A stretch of 46,240 nt of DNA from Bacteroides sp. (GTDB lineage: Bacteria > Bacteroidota > Bacteroidia > Bacteroidales > Bacteroidaceae), in the NCBI GenBank assembly GCA_019414725.1, contig DXLM01000001.1:139813-186052 (forward strand). The letters run 5' to 3'. Within the stretch, counting starts at the first letter, position 1; each line of letters starts with the position of its first letter. Both the position numbers and the translations under genes were made by a program. Positions 1 to 12,077 of this stretch are shown here, piece after piece. The notes beneath the pieces were generated by a model. It saw only the letters and a program-made list of their open reading frames with translations. It was not told the DNA's origin and searched no databases.

Positions 1-80
1 AGAATCCCCTTCTATGAAATCAATATGATTCGCAGGAGGTGGAGGGACTGGCTTAACATCGTAGCCAAGTTTTATAGTAT
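1..80 (-). other. Possible partial coding end of window
   Basis: On the minus strand one frame stays open to the window edge and reads a short proline-rich stretch (K-P-V-P-P-P-P-A-N-H-I-D-F). No in-frame ATG is visible between the hairpin at 103-129 and the edge, so I cannot assign a start. It could be the start of the next late gene, or chance. A second frame has an ATG near 54 without an evident ribosome binding site. Confidence 0.25.
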
Positions 81-102
81 TAAGTAATGATTTAGAAGGA
101 AG

Positions 103-129
103 TAGCTAGGGTTTTCCATTCCCTAGCTA
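103..129. terminator. Perfect 9-bp hairpin, probable terminator
   Basis: TAGCTAGGG and CCCTAGCTA pair perfectly around a 9-base loop. It lies just after the stop of the minus-strand gene ending at 152. The T-rich flank is on the plus-strand side, so efficiency on the minus strand is uncertain. It may separate the appendage block from the next gene to the left. Confidence 0.5.
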
Positions 130-151
130 TATTTTATCCTTTTCTAAATTT

Positions 152-667
152 TCATTCATTTAATGTAATCTTATCTGGGTATCCAGATGTATAATCATAG
201 TTTACAACATCTTCAACTGTCCTAAGTTCTTTTATCATCTATAGATGTTTCATAGTTGTAACGAAACACTTTCCAGCATATACTTCTAATTGAGATAGAA
301 AATCTTTAGCCTTATCAACAGACATTTCAATAATTTTATCTCCAAGAACTATGGACATTTCTTCTGGATTAGAATCAACTAAATTTCTTAGTCCTACTCT
401 AGTAGCCTTATCTAACCAATACTCTTCCCCATTATAAGTAAAAGAATTAATATTTGAAGATTTATCATAGGCTTTTATTACAGCTTCTAATACTTGAAGC
501 ATAAGTCTAAAATAACATACTCCATCCTTTAACTCAAACAGTTCCTTCCAAACACTCAGAGGAAGCTTTAGAAGCTCCTCTTGAGTGAGTAAGGTTTTCA
601 AAGAGTCATCCTTATTAATTACATAATAACGATCATTATGACTTATTTGTATGAAATTATTAGCCAT
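152..667 (-). CDS. DUF4376-type phage protein
   Basis: 171 residues when the TAG at 239-241 is read as Gln; the stop is TGA at 152-154. The C-terminal half has the DUF4376 pattern as I know it: a Y-W-L-D-K-A-T-R segment, then L-E-V-Y-A-G-K-C with T-x-K-H-L, and a final V-x-x-Y-D-Y-T-x-G-Y-P. The recoded Gln follows K-H-L inside this conserved part, so without suppression the domain would be cut. DUF4376 proteins usually sit next to tail-fibre genes and their role is unknown. The ATG at 667 lies just inside the end of the giant appendage gene (stop at 660), which suggests coupled translation. Confidence 0.8.
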
Positions 668-3600
668 TCTTAGAATAATTAAATTTAGTAAATGGTACTC
701 CTTGATGTTTAGTTAATCTCCAAGCATTATTATACTGAACAGTATTCCAGTAAGATGGGTCATTGTAGCTACCAGTAACCCATTCATTTTGGTAGGTATA
801 TCCACTTCCATCATATTGCTAAGTTCTTTGATAAGAATAATTATTAGCAGCAGATGAGTTAATAGAAGTAGTTATGTTATTAACTCCAGCATTATCTCCA
901 GAACCTACAATATTGGACCATACAGATGGGAACTAATTAGTAGCTCTAGAATAAGCGATAGAGAATATAGGAGTAGTTAATACTCCACCTCCATTAGAAA
1001 CTGAAGTGCTAATTGGCTATCTTACTATATCTCCAGTATTGAAATTACTTCCTGATACACTATATCCTCTGTAGTAAATAATTCTTGAGAATTCGGCTAC
1101 AGAAGGAGCGTACCATTTTCCTTTCTAGTATGCAGCATTCAGTGTTTCATCTTCTTTAACCTATGGTTCATACACGTGCATACTATAGAAGTATGGATAT
1201 AACAAGCAACTCATAATATCTGTTCCAGAAGCGTTTGCCCAGACAGTTCGAATAGCTTCACACAAGTTGTTAAGATTAGCCTTAGATTCAATATAATATT
1301 CCCAGTTAGTTCCTCCTCCAGAGGATACCTATTTTCTACTTATATATGGTTTACAAGCTGAATTGTTGTATAGTATAGGAAGCAACTTGCTATTTACATG
1401 ATTAATATATGAAGCTGTATCTGCTTCTCCAGCAAATGCTGTATTCACTTGAATATTATAAGTAGATACATTGATATTATTAATCAAATTTGCAGATGCA
1501 GTACCAGAGACAGTTTCATAATTCTATACTGATACACTATTCAAATAGGCTTGTACCTAATATAATTGCTATAGTATCTATTCCTGAGAACCTTGGTTTC
1601 CATCATTACTATATCCCAGATAGTAGGATTTTTCATCATCTGTATACTCTTTACCAATTATATAAACTACTCCAGAAGTGCTATTCGTTTCATCCTTAGC
1701 GTAGACTAACCCTACAAGAGTTTTAGTTGCGTCAAACGAACTTGTAAATGTGCCATCTGCATAAGCGAAATCTCCAAGTTGTGGGGCTTTCCAAGTAAAG
1801 CTTACCCTAACAGCTTTCTTAATAGCAGTTCCACTATTAGCAACTTTCATACTGATAGTCACAGTGGCTGTACTACTAGATTCTTTCTTTAAAGTAATAG
1901 CACCAGTCTAATCAATTGTAGCTACATCAGTAGATACTCCTGACATAGAGTATGTAATATCTAAGTATCCATTTACAGATGGATTATATGGGTTAGTTCC
2001 CTATTTAATTTCAACATCATTACCAGATGCTACGGTAATATCAAATAGATTTTGACGAACAATCGTTCCAGATTCTCCAGCTTGGTAGTATACAGAAACC
2101 TCTCCAGCACAACTGAAATCCAAAATTTCTGCACTTTGGAAGTGTATTCTAATCTTAGATTCAGGGTCAGAAATGTCACCAAATGTGTTAACAAGTAACT
2201 ATTTAGTAGCAAAGCTAATTGCCTTAAGAGTTGTGCTTCCTGCAGTATTTACAATGTAAATATCTCCAGTTAAGTTACAAGTATTTGTAAGAATCATCTT
2301 TCTTAAAGCATCTTCTGTTATATATAAATTTGCATTTCTAATAGTCACTGACTATAATGCGTTACAATTTATCAACTATTCACAGAAATTAGCTACGTCG
2401 AAGCTTCCAACATTATCACAGTCAACGTAAACTGTAGATAGATTATTTAACCCCTCAAATGTAATATCAGTCAATCCTGGATTATCATAGATTCTAAATG
2501 TTTCTATAGTATCTGGAAGAATTACATTCTTTAATCTACCAGTCTGTGGGAATACTACACTCTTAGTAGTAGTCTTAGAGAAGTCTATAGTTTCCAACTT
2601 TAAGAATTTAGACAAGTCCATTTCTGTAGGAAGTGTCATATTTCTAAGAGTTAAACTCTCCAATACTGGGAATGAAGGTGTGAACAAGCTAATTGCTAAA
2701 TCTGGATAATCGCTTGGGAATAGACTAGAATAGTCATCTAGCTAAGCATTATCAATTTGGAACTCAGTAGCTCTTGAGAAGTCTGCGTCAATAGTAGACA
2801 TCTTTAGACCAAGGATATTTAATTTCTTGTACAGAGTAGTTAAATAGATACCTTGGTTGATTGCAGGGTCTCCTTGATTAATCTAAGCAACATATTCATT
2901 TCCAGTCTATGCCAGATTCTTAATTGCATCAAAGTTAGAAGCCTAGAAGTCTGACAGATATAGATTCTTTCCATTGTAATGATATACAGGATAACAATCT
3001 TGATATGGTTCAAACTCCATTCTTAATCTTAAAGTATCACCACTACCAGCAGAACTTGCAGTTCTTAACGCAATGGCTCCCAATGATGTTTGAGCATATG
3101 TAGATAAGAAAGCGAATCTCTTAGTCATGAATTGTTTTTCACAGGCTAAGCAAGAACCGTGACTTTGTTCTATTGGTTCGATTTCATTATTACCATAGTA
3201 AGAAAGAACTTTTGAGTTCTTAATAGCTTGAGCGTTTTCATAATATATCTTAGCAGTATGATTATATGCTACTGCAGGGAATGTCTCCTAAACATTAAAG
3301 AATACTTTATAGAAATAGTTAGATTTATCCTCCATACTATTACTATTCTTAAATGCGGTATTTATAACACTTGCTAAATATGTTTTAATCTCAGACTCGA
3401 AGCATTGGTCAAACATATAGAAGAATATGTTATTAGCATCTCCCCAGTAAACTGAGTCAGATTCTCTATATGAAGTTTCTAGTAGATTATAAGGTTTAGA
3501 TTGAAGACCGTTGTTATCAGTTACTAGAATAGTATCTAAGTCGTCTCCAATAAGTCTAACTAAATAGTCCCCTTTTCCATTTTCTACAAACTATCCTTCT

Positions 3601-6600
3601 CCATTATCTTCTTTCAGTTTTCCAATAATTTGGAAATATGTATTTTTAGCTCTATTGTCAGTTCCAGATACAAACTTAATAAAAGCCTAGTGGAAAGCAA
3701 TATCATTTACATCTATGTAGTTCTTAATTCCTGTAATGAAATTAGCTTTCATTGCATCTAATGCAGCAGGAATACCTAAAGCGCTACTTGTTCCAGCTAA
3801 TTCATATACGTTTGCTCTAGCCCATCCAGTAGCTGATTCATAACTTACTCCAGCGCATACCCAAGTCCCGTTAATATCATCATAACGATAAATGTCTCCA
3901 GACTTGTGACTAGTTGGATTTAGCGTACAAGTACTAGCTGTTACAATGTACTTTTTAGTTACATCCCATCCAGAAGGACTAGTAGCACTTGTCTGAACCA
4001 TGTTGTAATCATGTGTATAAACGAAGTCGTAGAACTCTCTAAACTTCTTTAAAGATTCATGTACTGATTCAGCAAATTGGAAGTATGTCTTTCCACTATC
4101 ATTTTCTACTTCTTCACAACCATAATCAATATCCCAAGCTCCTCTCTAATCGTATACAACAGATTCATCTTCGATTAAAAGATTATCCCAAGGACGAAGT
4201 AAAGAATTAGCATAAGTTATAGTTGGTTGATTAGTTAGTCCATAAGTATCTTCTCCAAGTACACCAGAGGCTCTTTGAAGCGCCTACCAAGGACGTCTAA
4301 AGTTTACAGATGGGTCAGTGTTTTCACCACCTTCTAGCATTAGATATTCAGGAGTTATATCTTCGTCATATCCACTGGAAGCATCGTCTCCTTTACCTGC
4401 TCCCCAAGTTTGGAATCCCATAAATTTGATAGACTCATCATTATCTAACAAATCTGCTAGTTCTACAGTAGAAACATCTTCTAAATCAGTTTCCCAGTAG
4501 AAGTATAGGAATGGTTCTTCATGTACAGCTTTCTATCCTCCTGAAATTAAATTTCCTCTAGATTCCTTATAGGCATCATCAAATAATTTACAAGAGCCAA
4601 TCTTATGAGACTACATAGAAGAAGCAAAGTTTACTTTACCTACTAATTTAGTTATCTTATATGCAGTAGTATCTTGCTGCCCATCATATGGAGGCATCAC
4701 ATAGTAACCCTTTGTAGAAGAAGCATCTTTTCTAAACGTATTAGTATCTGTATCTAGCTAAGAATATGGAGTAAATGGACTCTTTATTTTTAGTCCTCCC
4801 TAATCCTTTAATTTATTCAAAGCATAGGTAACATTCCAAATTAAATATCTCATTGCAGATGAACCTTGCCCTTTTACTTGACCATGAGTTAATCTACCTC
4901 CGTATAAGTTATTAACAGCAGGGTTAGCATAGTTAACAAATAAAGTTACTGGAGATTTTTTCTATGCTGTTTCTTGCGGAGGAGTTTCATTATCTTCACC
5001 TCCCCAAGCTCTATGTGGGAATTTAGCTCCAGTCGGGAATACATATACTAAAGTATTATATTTACTATTAGCTCTACTAAAAGAGATTTCTCCATTAGTT
5101 CCAAGAATATCATTCTTGTCGAAGAACTCTTCTTTAGAGGTCTTTTCTTTCAAGAAAGAAAGATAATTTTTCTAAACCTGATTGAAAGTAAGAGCAGTAC
5201 TATTATATACTCTGAATAGATAAAAATCAATATCAGCAGTTGTAGGATTAATCTACAGTGCTGCAGAAGTGAACGTATTAAGTTCTGAATCTGTTAAAGA
5301 AATTTCTCTATCTATTACTCCATTTACATATATTCTAACTAAGTTAATGCTAGTGGTAGGAGCTACCTAATCAAAAGCACTCTAGAAGCTAGCTAGGAAG
5401 TTCGGATAATAAATATCACTCTTAGAGACAACAAAACCCTTCTATACAGTTACTAATATATGAGTCTCTACCCCTTCTTGGAATTGAGCATTTCTAGCAT
5501 TAAATAAATCAGTATCCTCAGTATTCCAACAGAATTGAGTAGGTCTCAACTAGAAGTTTCCTATTGTAGCTATTGGTTTGCTTTCGTCACTAATGTTATA
5601 AGTTTTAAATCCTAATTCAATAGTGAAATTATTTCCTAATCCTAAACTTAGAGGTGATTTTAGTATAGGATTATCCTGTGCAGATACTTTAAATATTGTA
5701 CGCCCATCTTCTTCCTACCATCCGTCTGACGATTCCAAATCTGATATTACCGTAGCCGGATTTGAACCAGTGGCATATTCGTCAGTAACAAAAATATCAT
5801 TTAAGTAGCCTTCAATCTAGTCAAAGTTCTTAGAAGGAGCTATATCCTACGAATATATAAATTCTGGATTCACTGCCTCTACTCTCATAGTTTTGAAGTT
5901 GCTTGTATAGGCGGTAGTCTATCCTAAACTATTAGTAAATACAGTATAGAACTTATAGTAAGTATCATCTACTTTAATTACTAAATATTTTTCAGAATCG
6001 CTACTATTTATCTCTATATATTTTTTATACGAAGTGTCGTAGACTCCCTATTCATTGTAAGATGAAGCGCTAATAACTTCATACTTCATGATTTCAGTAG
6101 GATTCATACTTTCAGAGTCTGGCATTTCATTCTCTAGATAAGTAGTTATAGCCATAGAGCTATTATCTGGGCTAAATACAGTTAACTCATATAGAGTAGC
6201 TACGCCATTGTTCGCAATACCATTACTTACTCCATTAATAGCAACGATTGTTTCTGCGCAATTATATGTATAAATAATATCTACATAAATATAGTCTGTA
6301 TAAATAGAACTCTCAGTATTATGGACTGCCTTTACAGCTAATTGATTAAGTCCTGAGGTTAAACTAGAATAATTCAATACCCCTCCACTTGTAGAAAATG
6401 CAGAGCCGTTATTAAATCCCTCTAAGTGATAATTGCTAGTTGTTCCTCCAGTTAAAGAGAAATTAACTAGGTTGTTACTTAAGACAACTTCCCCATTGTA
6501 ATTAAGAGTGATTACTTCTGTAGTAATTGGAAGGTCTAAAGTATCTTCTACTTCAGGGTCATCTATTACCTGAGCAGTAATTTTCTTAGCAGACTAAGTT

Positions 6601-7169
6601 TTAGTAAATAACTCAGTAATATCTATCCAAGCTAGAGTATCAATTAATTCCTCTGATGATACATTAACTCCAGTAATTGCTCCAGTAGAAGGATCAATAA
6701 TACACTAGTTATATTTAATATTGTTTACTCTAAATGTTCCAGATTGAGTTCCATAACTAATCTTAACATTGAAAGGTCCAATTCTATCTGTTGTTACAGA
6801 AGTAGTAGCAACGGCGTACATTGCAATACCAACCTTAACATTTCTATCAGAGTTATATTGCATCAAAAGAGAACTATTAGCCTCGGTATAGATTTTGTCA
6901 GTCTTATTGTCTAACATTACTCCATACACCATAATACCATAAGAGTACGTGGGAGGAATAACTGATACTTCAGTTTCTACCTTATCTCCATTACTCTTAA
7001 GAAGAGTAAGGATGCTAGTAGAAGAATCATACGATGCATCTACTATATCCTATCCCTCTGTCTTCTCTATTTTTCGGCTTATGAAATCCTCAACCTCCAT
7101 TCCAGAATGTCCATCCCATTCTGTTGCTAAATCTGTAATCTGATTAGGTAAATTTTCAAATTTTGCCAT
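660..7169 (-). CDS. Giant multidomain appendage / tail-fibre protein (2169 aa)
   Basis: Reading TAG as Gln joins many fragments in one frame into 2169 codons ending in TAA. The N-terminus (M-A-K-F-E-N-L-P-N-Q) resembles the attachment ends of the neighbouring fibre genes. In order I see beta-rich Ig-like segments; a LamG/concanavalin-like segment (about residues 480-640); a long middle region; a leucine-rich, BspA-like repeat stretch (about 1490-1600); a BIG2/BACON-like domain (about 1700-1780); and a C-terminal W/Y/G-rich segment resembling the lectin-like adhesin tips of Bacteroidales and their phages. It is probably a virion appendage that binds host polysaccharide or protein. No DGR-type variable repeat was found in its C-terminus. 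Domain limits are approximate. Confidence 0.85.
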
Positions 7170-7179
7170 TTTTTACAAA

Positions 7180-7458
7180 TCAATTATTTTTCCATGAATC
7201 ATCTTTTAACCAAGGTCTGTCTTGTAGCCAAGTTCCGCTACCAAAACAGCTTCTAACAGCATCGTATACGGTAAGCCAGACTAACTACGACCCTTTATAT
7301 ATAGCTCCTATTTTTTTGTCAGTTTCTTTTTTAAAATTAAGAACTGTTTGATTTATATCTCTTAAAATAAATCCATTTGAATCATATATCCTAAGATCTC
7401 TACCTTTTAATATAGTCTTAAAGACTTGAGTAACTAACTTCCCATTACGAAAAATCAT
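7180..7458 (-). CDS. Small fibre-associated protein (92 aa)
   Basis: 92 residues with one TAG-coded Gln and a TGA stop. It starts M-I-F-R-N-G-K-L-V and ends with a W/R-C-F-G-rich segment (V-R-S-C-F-G-S-G-x-W, then R-P-W-L-K-D-D-S-W-K). Small proteins of this look recur between fibre genes of Bacteroidales phages in my memory, and may be adaptors, though no function is shown. It lies two bases after the stop of the phosphoesterase gene and just before the giant appendage gene, so the three are probably translated from one message. Confidence 0.75.
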
Positions 7459-7460
7459 TT

Positions 7461-10127
7461 TTACTATAATTTAAGGGTATAAAAATTTTGATTGTCTGGA
7501 CTATATATAGCTAAATCTTCCTCTGTGGAAGTGCTCAAAGTCATTTTATCAATAGTAAGGTTTTCTATCTAATTATTAAAATCATATTTTGTTGAGCTTG
7601 AGTCTACTTCCCAAATTCCGTTTATCTAGACTGCGGTTATTTTTATATTAGTATCGGACACATCATATTTAATGTACATAGGCTTATGCTATGCAGTATT
7701 TTCTCTAGGATTTGAAGAACTAGTAGCTGCGGGAAAGTAAGCCAGCAACCAAGGTATTCTATAAGCATCCCCAGATGGCTATTCTTTATTAGAGATTAAT
7801 TTATATCCAGTTGCCTAGCAAGTTACATAGGTCGGAGCTGTAATATTTTCTACAACTTCGTATCTAGCAAAATTATTTACCTATACCTAATCTTGTCGTA
7901 GCACCTAAATAACAGGTTTTCTAGACATATCTGTAGTAATTTCTCCTGACAATATGTCTACTGCAGAACTAGCCTTATTACCTTCTAGATACTCAATAGG
8001 TGCATCATAGATAGGTTTGCTTATTCCATAAGTATGTTTATGACCAGCCATTACTAATCTAATTCCCATCTTTTTAAAGAGCCTAGAAAATCTATAAGTT
8101 CCATTATTATTTATAGTATTTAATTTAGAACCGGCTCTAGCAGTAGTACTAGTATTCATAAAATCATAGGTAACTATTGAAAATGGAGCATCGTGAGTGT
8201 AAACAATACATTTTTCGCAGCCAGTTGGAAATTCTTCAGTTTGTTTCCATAATTTTAAATCTTTTATAAACCATTCTTCAATAGCCGCATTTACAGCTTG
8301 AGTAAATGTAATATCTCCTTTATCAGAATCAATATCTTTATTTTTATACATTTTACTAGAAGCTTGAGCATATTCAGAATTTAAAGATACAAAATGATAT
8401 TTACCATAATTAAATGAATATGTAGAATAAATAGGATAAGTATTTTCCTCCCAAGTAACCTAACATGGATTATCTGGATCCATTTCAAAAGTAAAATATC
8501 TTAAAACATTGATATGATTATATTTTGAAGTATTTACCTCTCCATCTGTTAGTTCTGAGAAATCTTTTCCACACAAATCATTATTTCCAACAGTAAACAT
8601 CTCTGGGAGATTATTTAAGTATTCTCTACCGTCATAATAATCTAACCATTCGCTAACTCTATTACCATTTTGAGTAATATCTCCTGTATTGATAGTAAAT
8701 TCAATATTTTGTTCTTTACTTATCATATAAGAAGATTTTTTCCAAGCTTGATATTCTTGCCAATTAAATCCCTGCTAATCAGAAGTCTAAATATAACTAA
8801 AAGTAGTTACTTCTGAATCCCCTAACACTTTAAAAATATAAATTTTACTTGAATAATTAGAATTATCTCTTCTAATTCGATATTCATAAGTTCCAGCTGT
8901 TAATTTATCTATAATACATTTATGAGTAGTAACAAAAGTCCCATCTGGAGCAATCCATTTATATCTTTTATAATAATTTATAAACTTATTAATGTTAGCA
9001 GTATTACTACTATCTTTTTCAATTATAGAATAATGTTTTGACCACTCTTCTCCCTATTTTCTTATCTCCACATATTCATCATAATATCCAACAGAAATCC
9101 AGTTGAAGCATCTAGTTGCGCCACTTCCAGAGTCGGTTGCCTATCTTCCAAAAGTTAAATTTACATAATTAGGAATATCCTATCTAAATAATGTAGATAT
9201 AGTAAAGAAATCTTTACCTAGATACGAAGCTTTAGGAGTATATTTTAACTTTATATTGTCACTATAATAATACTATATACTATTTCCTGCTTTAGTAGTA
9301 TTCTTAGTTAAATCTATATAAGTCCATAAATCTTTAGTTTTTCTTTTAGCAAAAGCTTTAGTACCTTGTTTAGCCGTTTCAAACATAAACCATCTAACAA
9401 AGATAATATCATTCCAATTATCATTAACCAGCAAAGGAGAATTCCCCTCTGCTGGTGCTTCTGCTCCAAATCCACAAGAATCAATATACCCAATTAAATT
9501 AGCTTCCCAAGGATTGCCAAGGCTATTAGATTCTAATAAGGGTTTAAAAGAATCTCCAGCACATAAATAGAAGGCAGCTTTATTCTATTTAAATTCTATA
9601 TCCCACTCCATATCATAAGAGTCTACTTTTATCATACTACCTTTAATTGTATTAGTTTGCTTTCCCCTAATAACAAAAGTAGACCCTGCCTTGATAACTC
9701 CAGTCAATGGGAGATATTGCCAAACATACCCAATGTCAGATTCTAATCTCTTAGAACAATCTGTGTATAATAAGTATAAACCATTTAAATTGATATCCTT
9801 TTTAGAGCCATTACCTAACTCAACATAATTATGAGAACACATTGTTCCTTCACAAGATATAGAGTTTATGCAGAGTAAATGGTCCACATATACATTCCAC
9901 GACTCCAATTTAGACCCAGGTTCTGTTATCATATCATTAGTCTCTACGGTAATTATCTAGTTATTTGCGTCTATGATAGTTTTTAAAGTTTTCTAGTCCT
10001 TAGTAAACATAAACTAGTTTACAGGGGTCTCCTATAATGTAGTTGCTAACTTAGACTTATCTCCAACCCAAGCTAGCTTTTGGTTTATTTGTTCAGCGGA
10101 GAAATTTAAATTTTTGTAATTTTCCAT
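7461..10127 (-). CDS. Appendage protein with LTD-like and metallophosphoesterase domains (888 aa)
   Basis: 888 residues with TAG read as Gln. The N-terminus (M-E-N-Y-K-N-L-N-F-S) looks like a fibre attachment end. Residues about 80-170 resemble a lamin-tail-domain beta sandwich (V-E-L-G-N-G then a G-x-V-I-R-G-K end). The region from about 440 to 720 carries a calcineurin-like metallophosphoesterase signature: Q-T-S-D-Q-Q, G-D-I-T-Q-N-G near 482, G-N-N-D near 514, T-H-D near 645 and G-H-K-H near 696. This suggests a metal-dependent phosphodiesterase or phosphatase displayed on the virion, perhaps acting on a phosphorylated surface glycan or lipid. The substrate is not deducible. The final codons are TAG then TAA. 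Confidence 0.85.
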
Positions 10128-10174
10128 TTATTAGATTTTTAATATTGTAAAGTATAATACTTAACAGTTTTAAA

Positions 10175-10540
10175 TTATTTATTCACAAGTCCAAAATCTT
10201 TTTTGACTTTGTCTTTAATATCCATTAATTTAGTAAGATATTCTTGATAATCTGTTATGATAGAAGAATCTGTGCTAAGGTTTTTTGTATAACTATTATA
10301 CGAGTTGATTAAATCAAATTCTTCATCTATGGTTATAAAACTTCTAATAATAGCTCTTACGCAATCCTTATAATTAGGTTGCCCATTAAGTAAAACCTAG
10401 ATGAAATTGTACTAAGTTTCAAATTTAGTACTGTCTTTCTCATCTAGTATTTCAACTTCAGCCTCAACTTCTCTTATATCGTAATTATAATAATAAGTAC
10501 CGTTCCCAAGTTTTTGAATTACCTAAGGACAAACGTTCAT
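10175..10540 (-). CDS. Conserved small protein in fibre block (121 aa)
   Basis: 121 residues, TAA stop. It begins M-N-V-C-P-Q-V-I-Q-K-L-G-N-G-T-Y-Y-Y-N-Y-D and the second half is helical and acidic to mixed (D-E-E-F-D-L, L-T-K-L-M-D-I-K-D-K). Its start overlaps the end of the reverse transcriptase gene by 56 bases. Position just after a DGR RT raises the question of an accessory Avd protein, but Avd proteins are small basic four-helix bundles and this is not basic. I favour a structural or assembly protein of the fibre cluster. No family recognised. Confidence 0.7.
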
Positions 10541-11759
10541 TTGTATTCTATTCGGTTCTAACATAAGGTGTTACTTTAAAATTTATAGGAAATTTGTATC
10601 TAAGCAAAGAATAGTGTAATCTCCTATTCTTACTTTTAAAATAGTAGGGTTTATTGTTATACATGAAATGCACTCGAAAATGATTGTCATAATCAATAAC
10701 CTCTACAATGTGAATATATTTATTATAAAACTTAGATATGTTAACTTCTTTTCCATTCCAGTTAGAGAATTTCAATCCAGTTAACTCCTCTACCTTTCTC
10801 AGCAAGTTCTTAGAGTTGCAAAATTTCATCCATCCAAAATAAGACCTCATTCTTCTATTCAATTCATCTTTATCAATCTTATTCTATTTATATAGATTTA
10901 TAAGCCTAAACATCCTCATTTTTATAGATTTTCTCAGTAGAACATGAGTATGATAGAATTTATAGCCTACAAAATCTACTCCTCTACTTTCTACTGGAAA
11001 TATCTAGTAGTTAGGTTTTAATTCTAAATTAAGAACTTGTTTCAAATACAGTTTTATAGATACTAATACATTTCTCAAATAATTCTTGTCATTACCAAGA
11101 ATCACAATATCGTCAGCATATCGAAAGTAGTACTTACATTTTAACTCCTCTTTTACCCAGTGGTCAAAATATGTCAGATATAAATTTGCAAAGAATTGTG
11201 ATAGATAATTTCCAATAGGAACTCCCTTCGCTGAATAAATTATTTCTTTCAACAGTTTTAATAGTTTTTTATCCTTTATCTTTCTCTATAACATTTCGTA
11301 TAAAATGTCGTGAGTTATAGAAGGATAGAATTTTTTTATATCCATTTTCAAGCAATACTTTGTTTCTTCTGGATGTTTCTATAACACCTTAAACAAATCA
11401 TACTCTACTTTATGAATACCTCTATTTCGTATAGAGGAATATGTTTGGTCTATAAATATACTAGTCCAAATAGGCTCCATAATATTCATTATAGCATGGT
11501 GAGTTATTCTATCTGGATAGTATGGAAGTCTAAAGATTAATCTTTCTTTAGGTTCGTATATTATAAAGGTACTATATTCAGAGGTTTGATAAATCAAATC
11601 CCTTAACTTATCGGATAATTCCTTATTTTCTTTTAATCTATTCTTATCATGCTGCTTGATTCCACATCTAATAGACTTATTTCTTCTAGCTTTATCGTCA
11701 GCTAGTTCGATGTTATCTTCAGCGTATACTTTCTCGTGCAAATATCCTACACGTTTCAA
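10485..11759 (-). CDS. DGR reverse transcriptase
   Basis: 424 residues with several TAG-coded Gln. It carries the reverse transcriptase motifs in order: P-K-E-R-L-I-F-R-L-P in the N-terminal third, the motif A aspartate in K-M-D-I-K-K-F-Y-P-S-I (D about 140), G-V-P-I-G-N-Y-L-S-Q near 179-188 (the I-G-x-x-x-S-Q form typical of DGR enzymes), Y-A-D-D at about 214-217, and V-D-F-V-G-Y after it. It should reverse-transcribe the template RNA with adenine-specific errors. No in-frame ATG precedes the conserved region; the start is set at a TTG (11757-11759), since the frame upstream is stopped by TAA at 11793-11795. It follows the template repeat directly. Confidence 0.93.
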
Positions 11760-11902
11760 TTTTTTATATATTTCATCGGAAGCGTTCGAGAATTAACCTA
11801 CTAACACCCTTCATTCAACACTACGTTATCTTTTGCCTAGAGGCAAGGATATTACTTAGCAAACTAAAAAAAAATAATAAAATGTTTCTAAATATATAAT
11901 AA

Positions 11903-11998
11903 CTCGACATTGGAATTGGCATTGCTGACGTCATTGTTAGAATTGAAATAGCTGAGACCTGCATTGCTGCCATTATTAGCGTTGCTGCCTACTAGCAG
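11903..11998 (-). repeat. DGR template repeat (TR)
   Basis: A 96-bp non-coding segment between the target gene stop (12078) and the RT gene. Read on the minus strand it is rich in AAC and AAT triplets, as DGR templates are, because these Asn codons give the widest spread of amino acids when A is mutated. Aligned without gaps to 12105-12200 it shows about 26 substitutions, and to 40854-40946 about 22 substitutions; all are at template A. All non-A positions are unchanged in both copies. Confidence 0.95.
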
Positions 11999-12077
11999 TT
12001 CTTTTTGCCAATCAACGGTTTTTAGAAGTAATATCCTACAGTTTATTATCTAAACTGATTTTTTATATTTTTATATC

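Noticed and set aside
2030..2212. 60-residue minus-strand frame with several Leu
   Set aside because: Out of frame with the giant appendage gene, which is continuous through here with TAG read as Gln.
10175..10540. DGR accessory protein Avd
   Set aside because: Position next to the RT fits, but the protein is not basic and its start resembles conserved fibre-block proteins.
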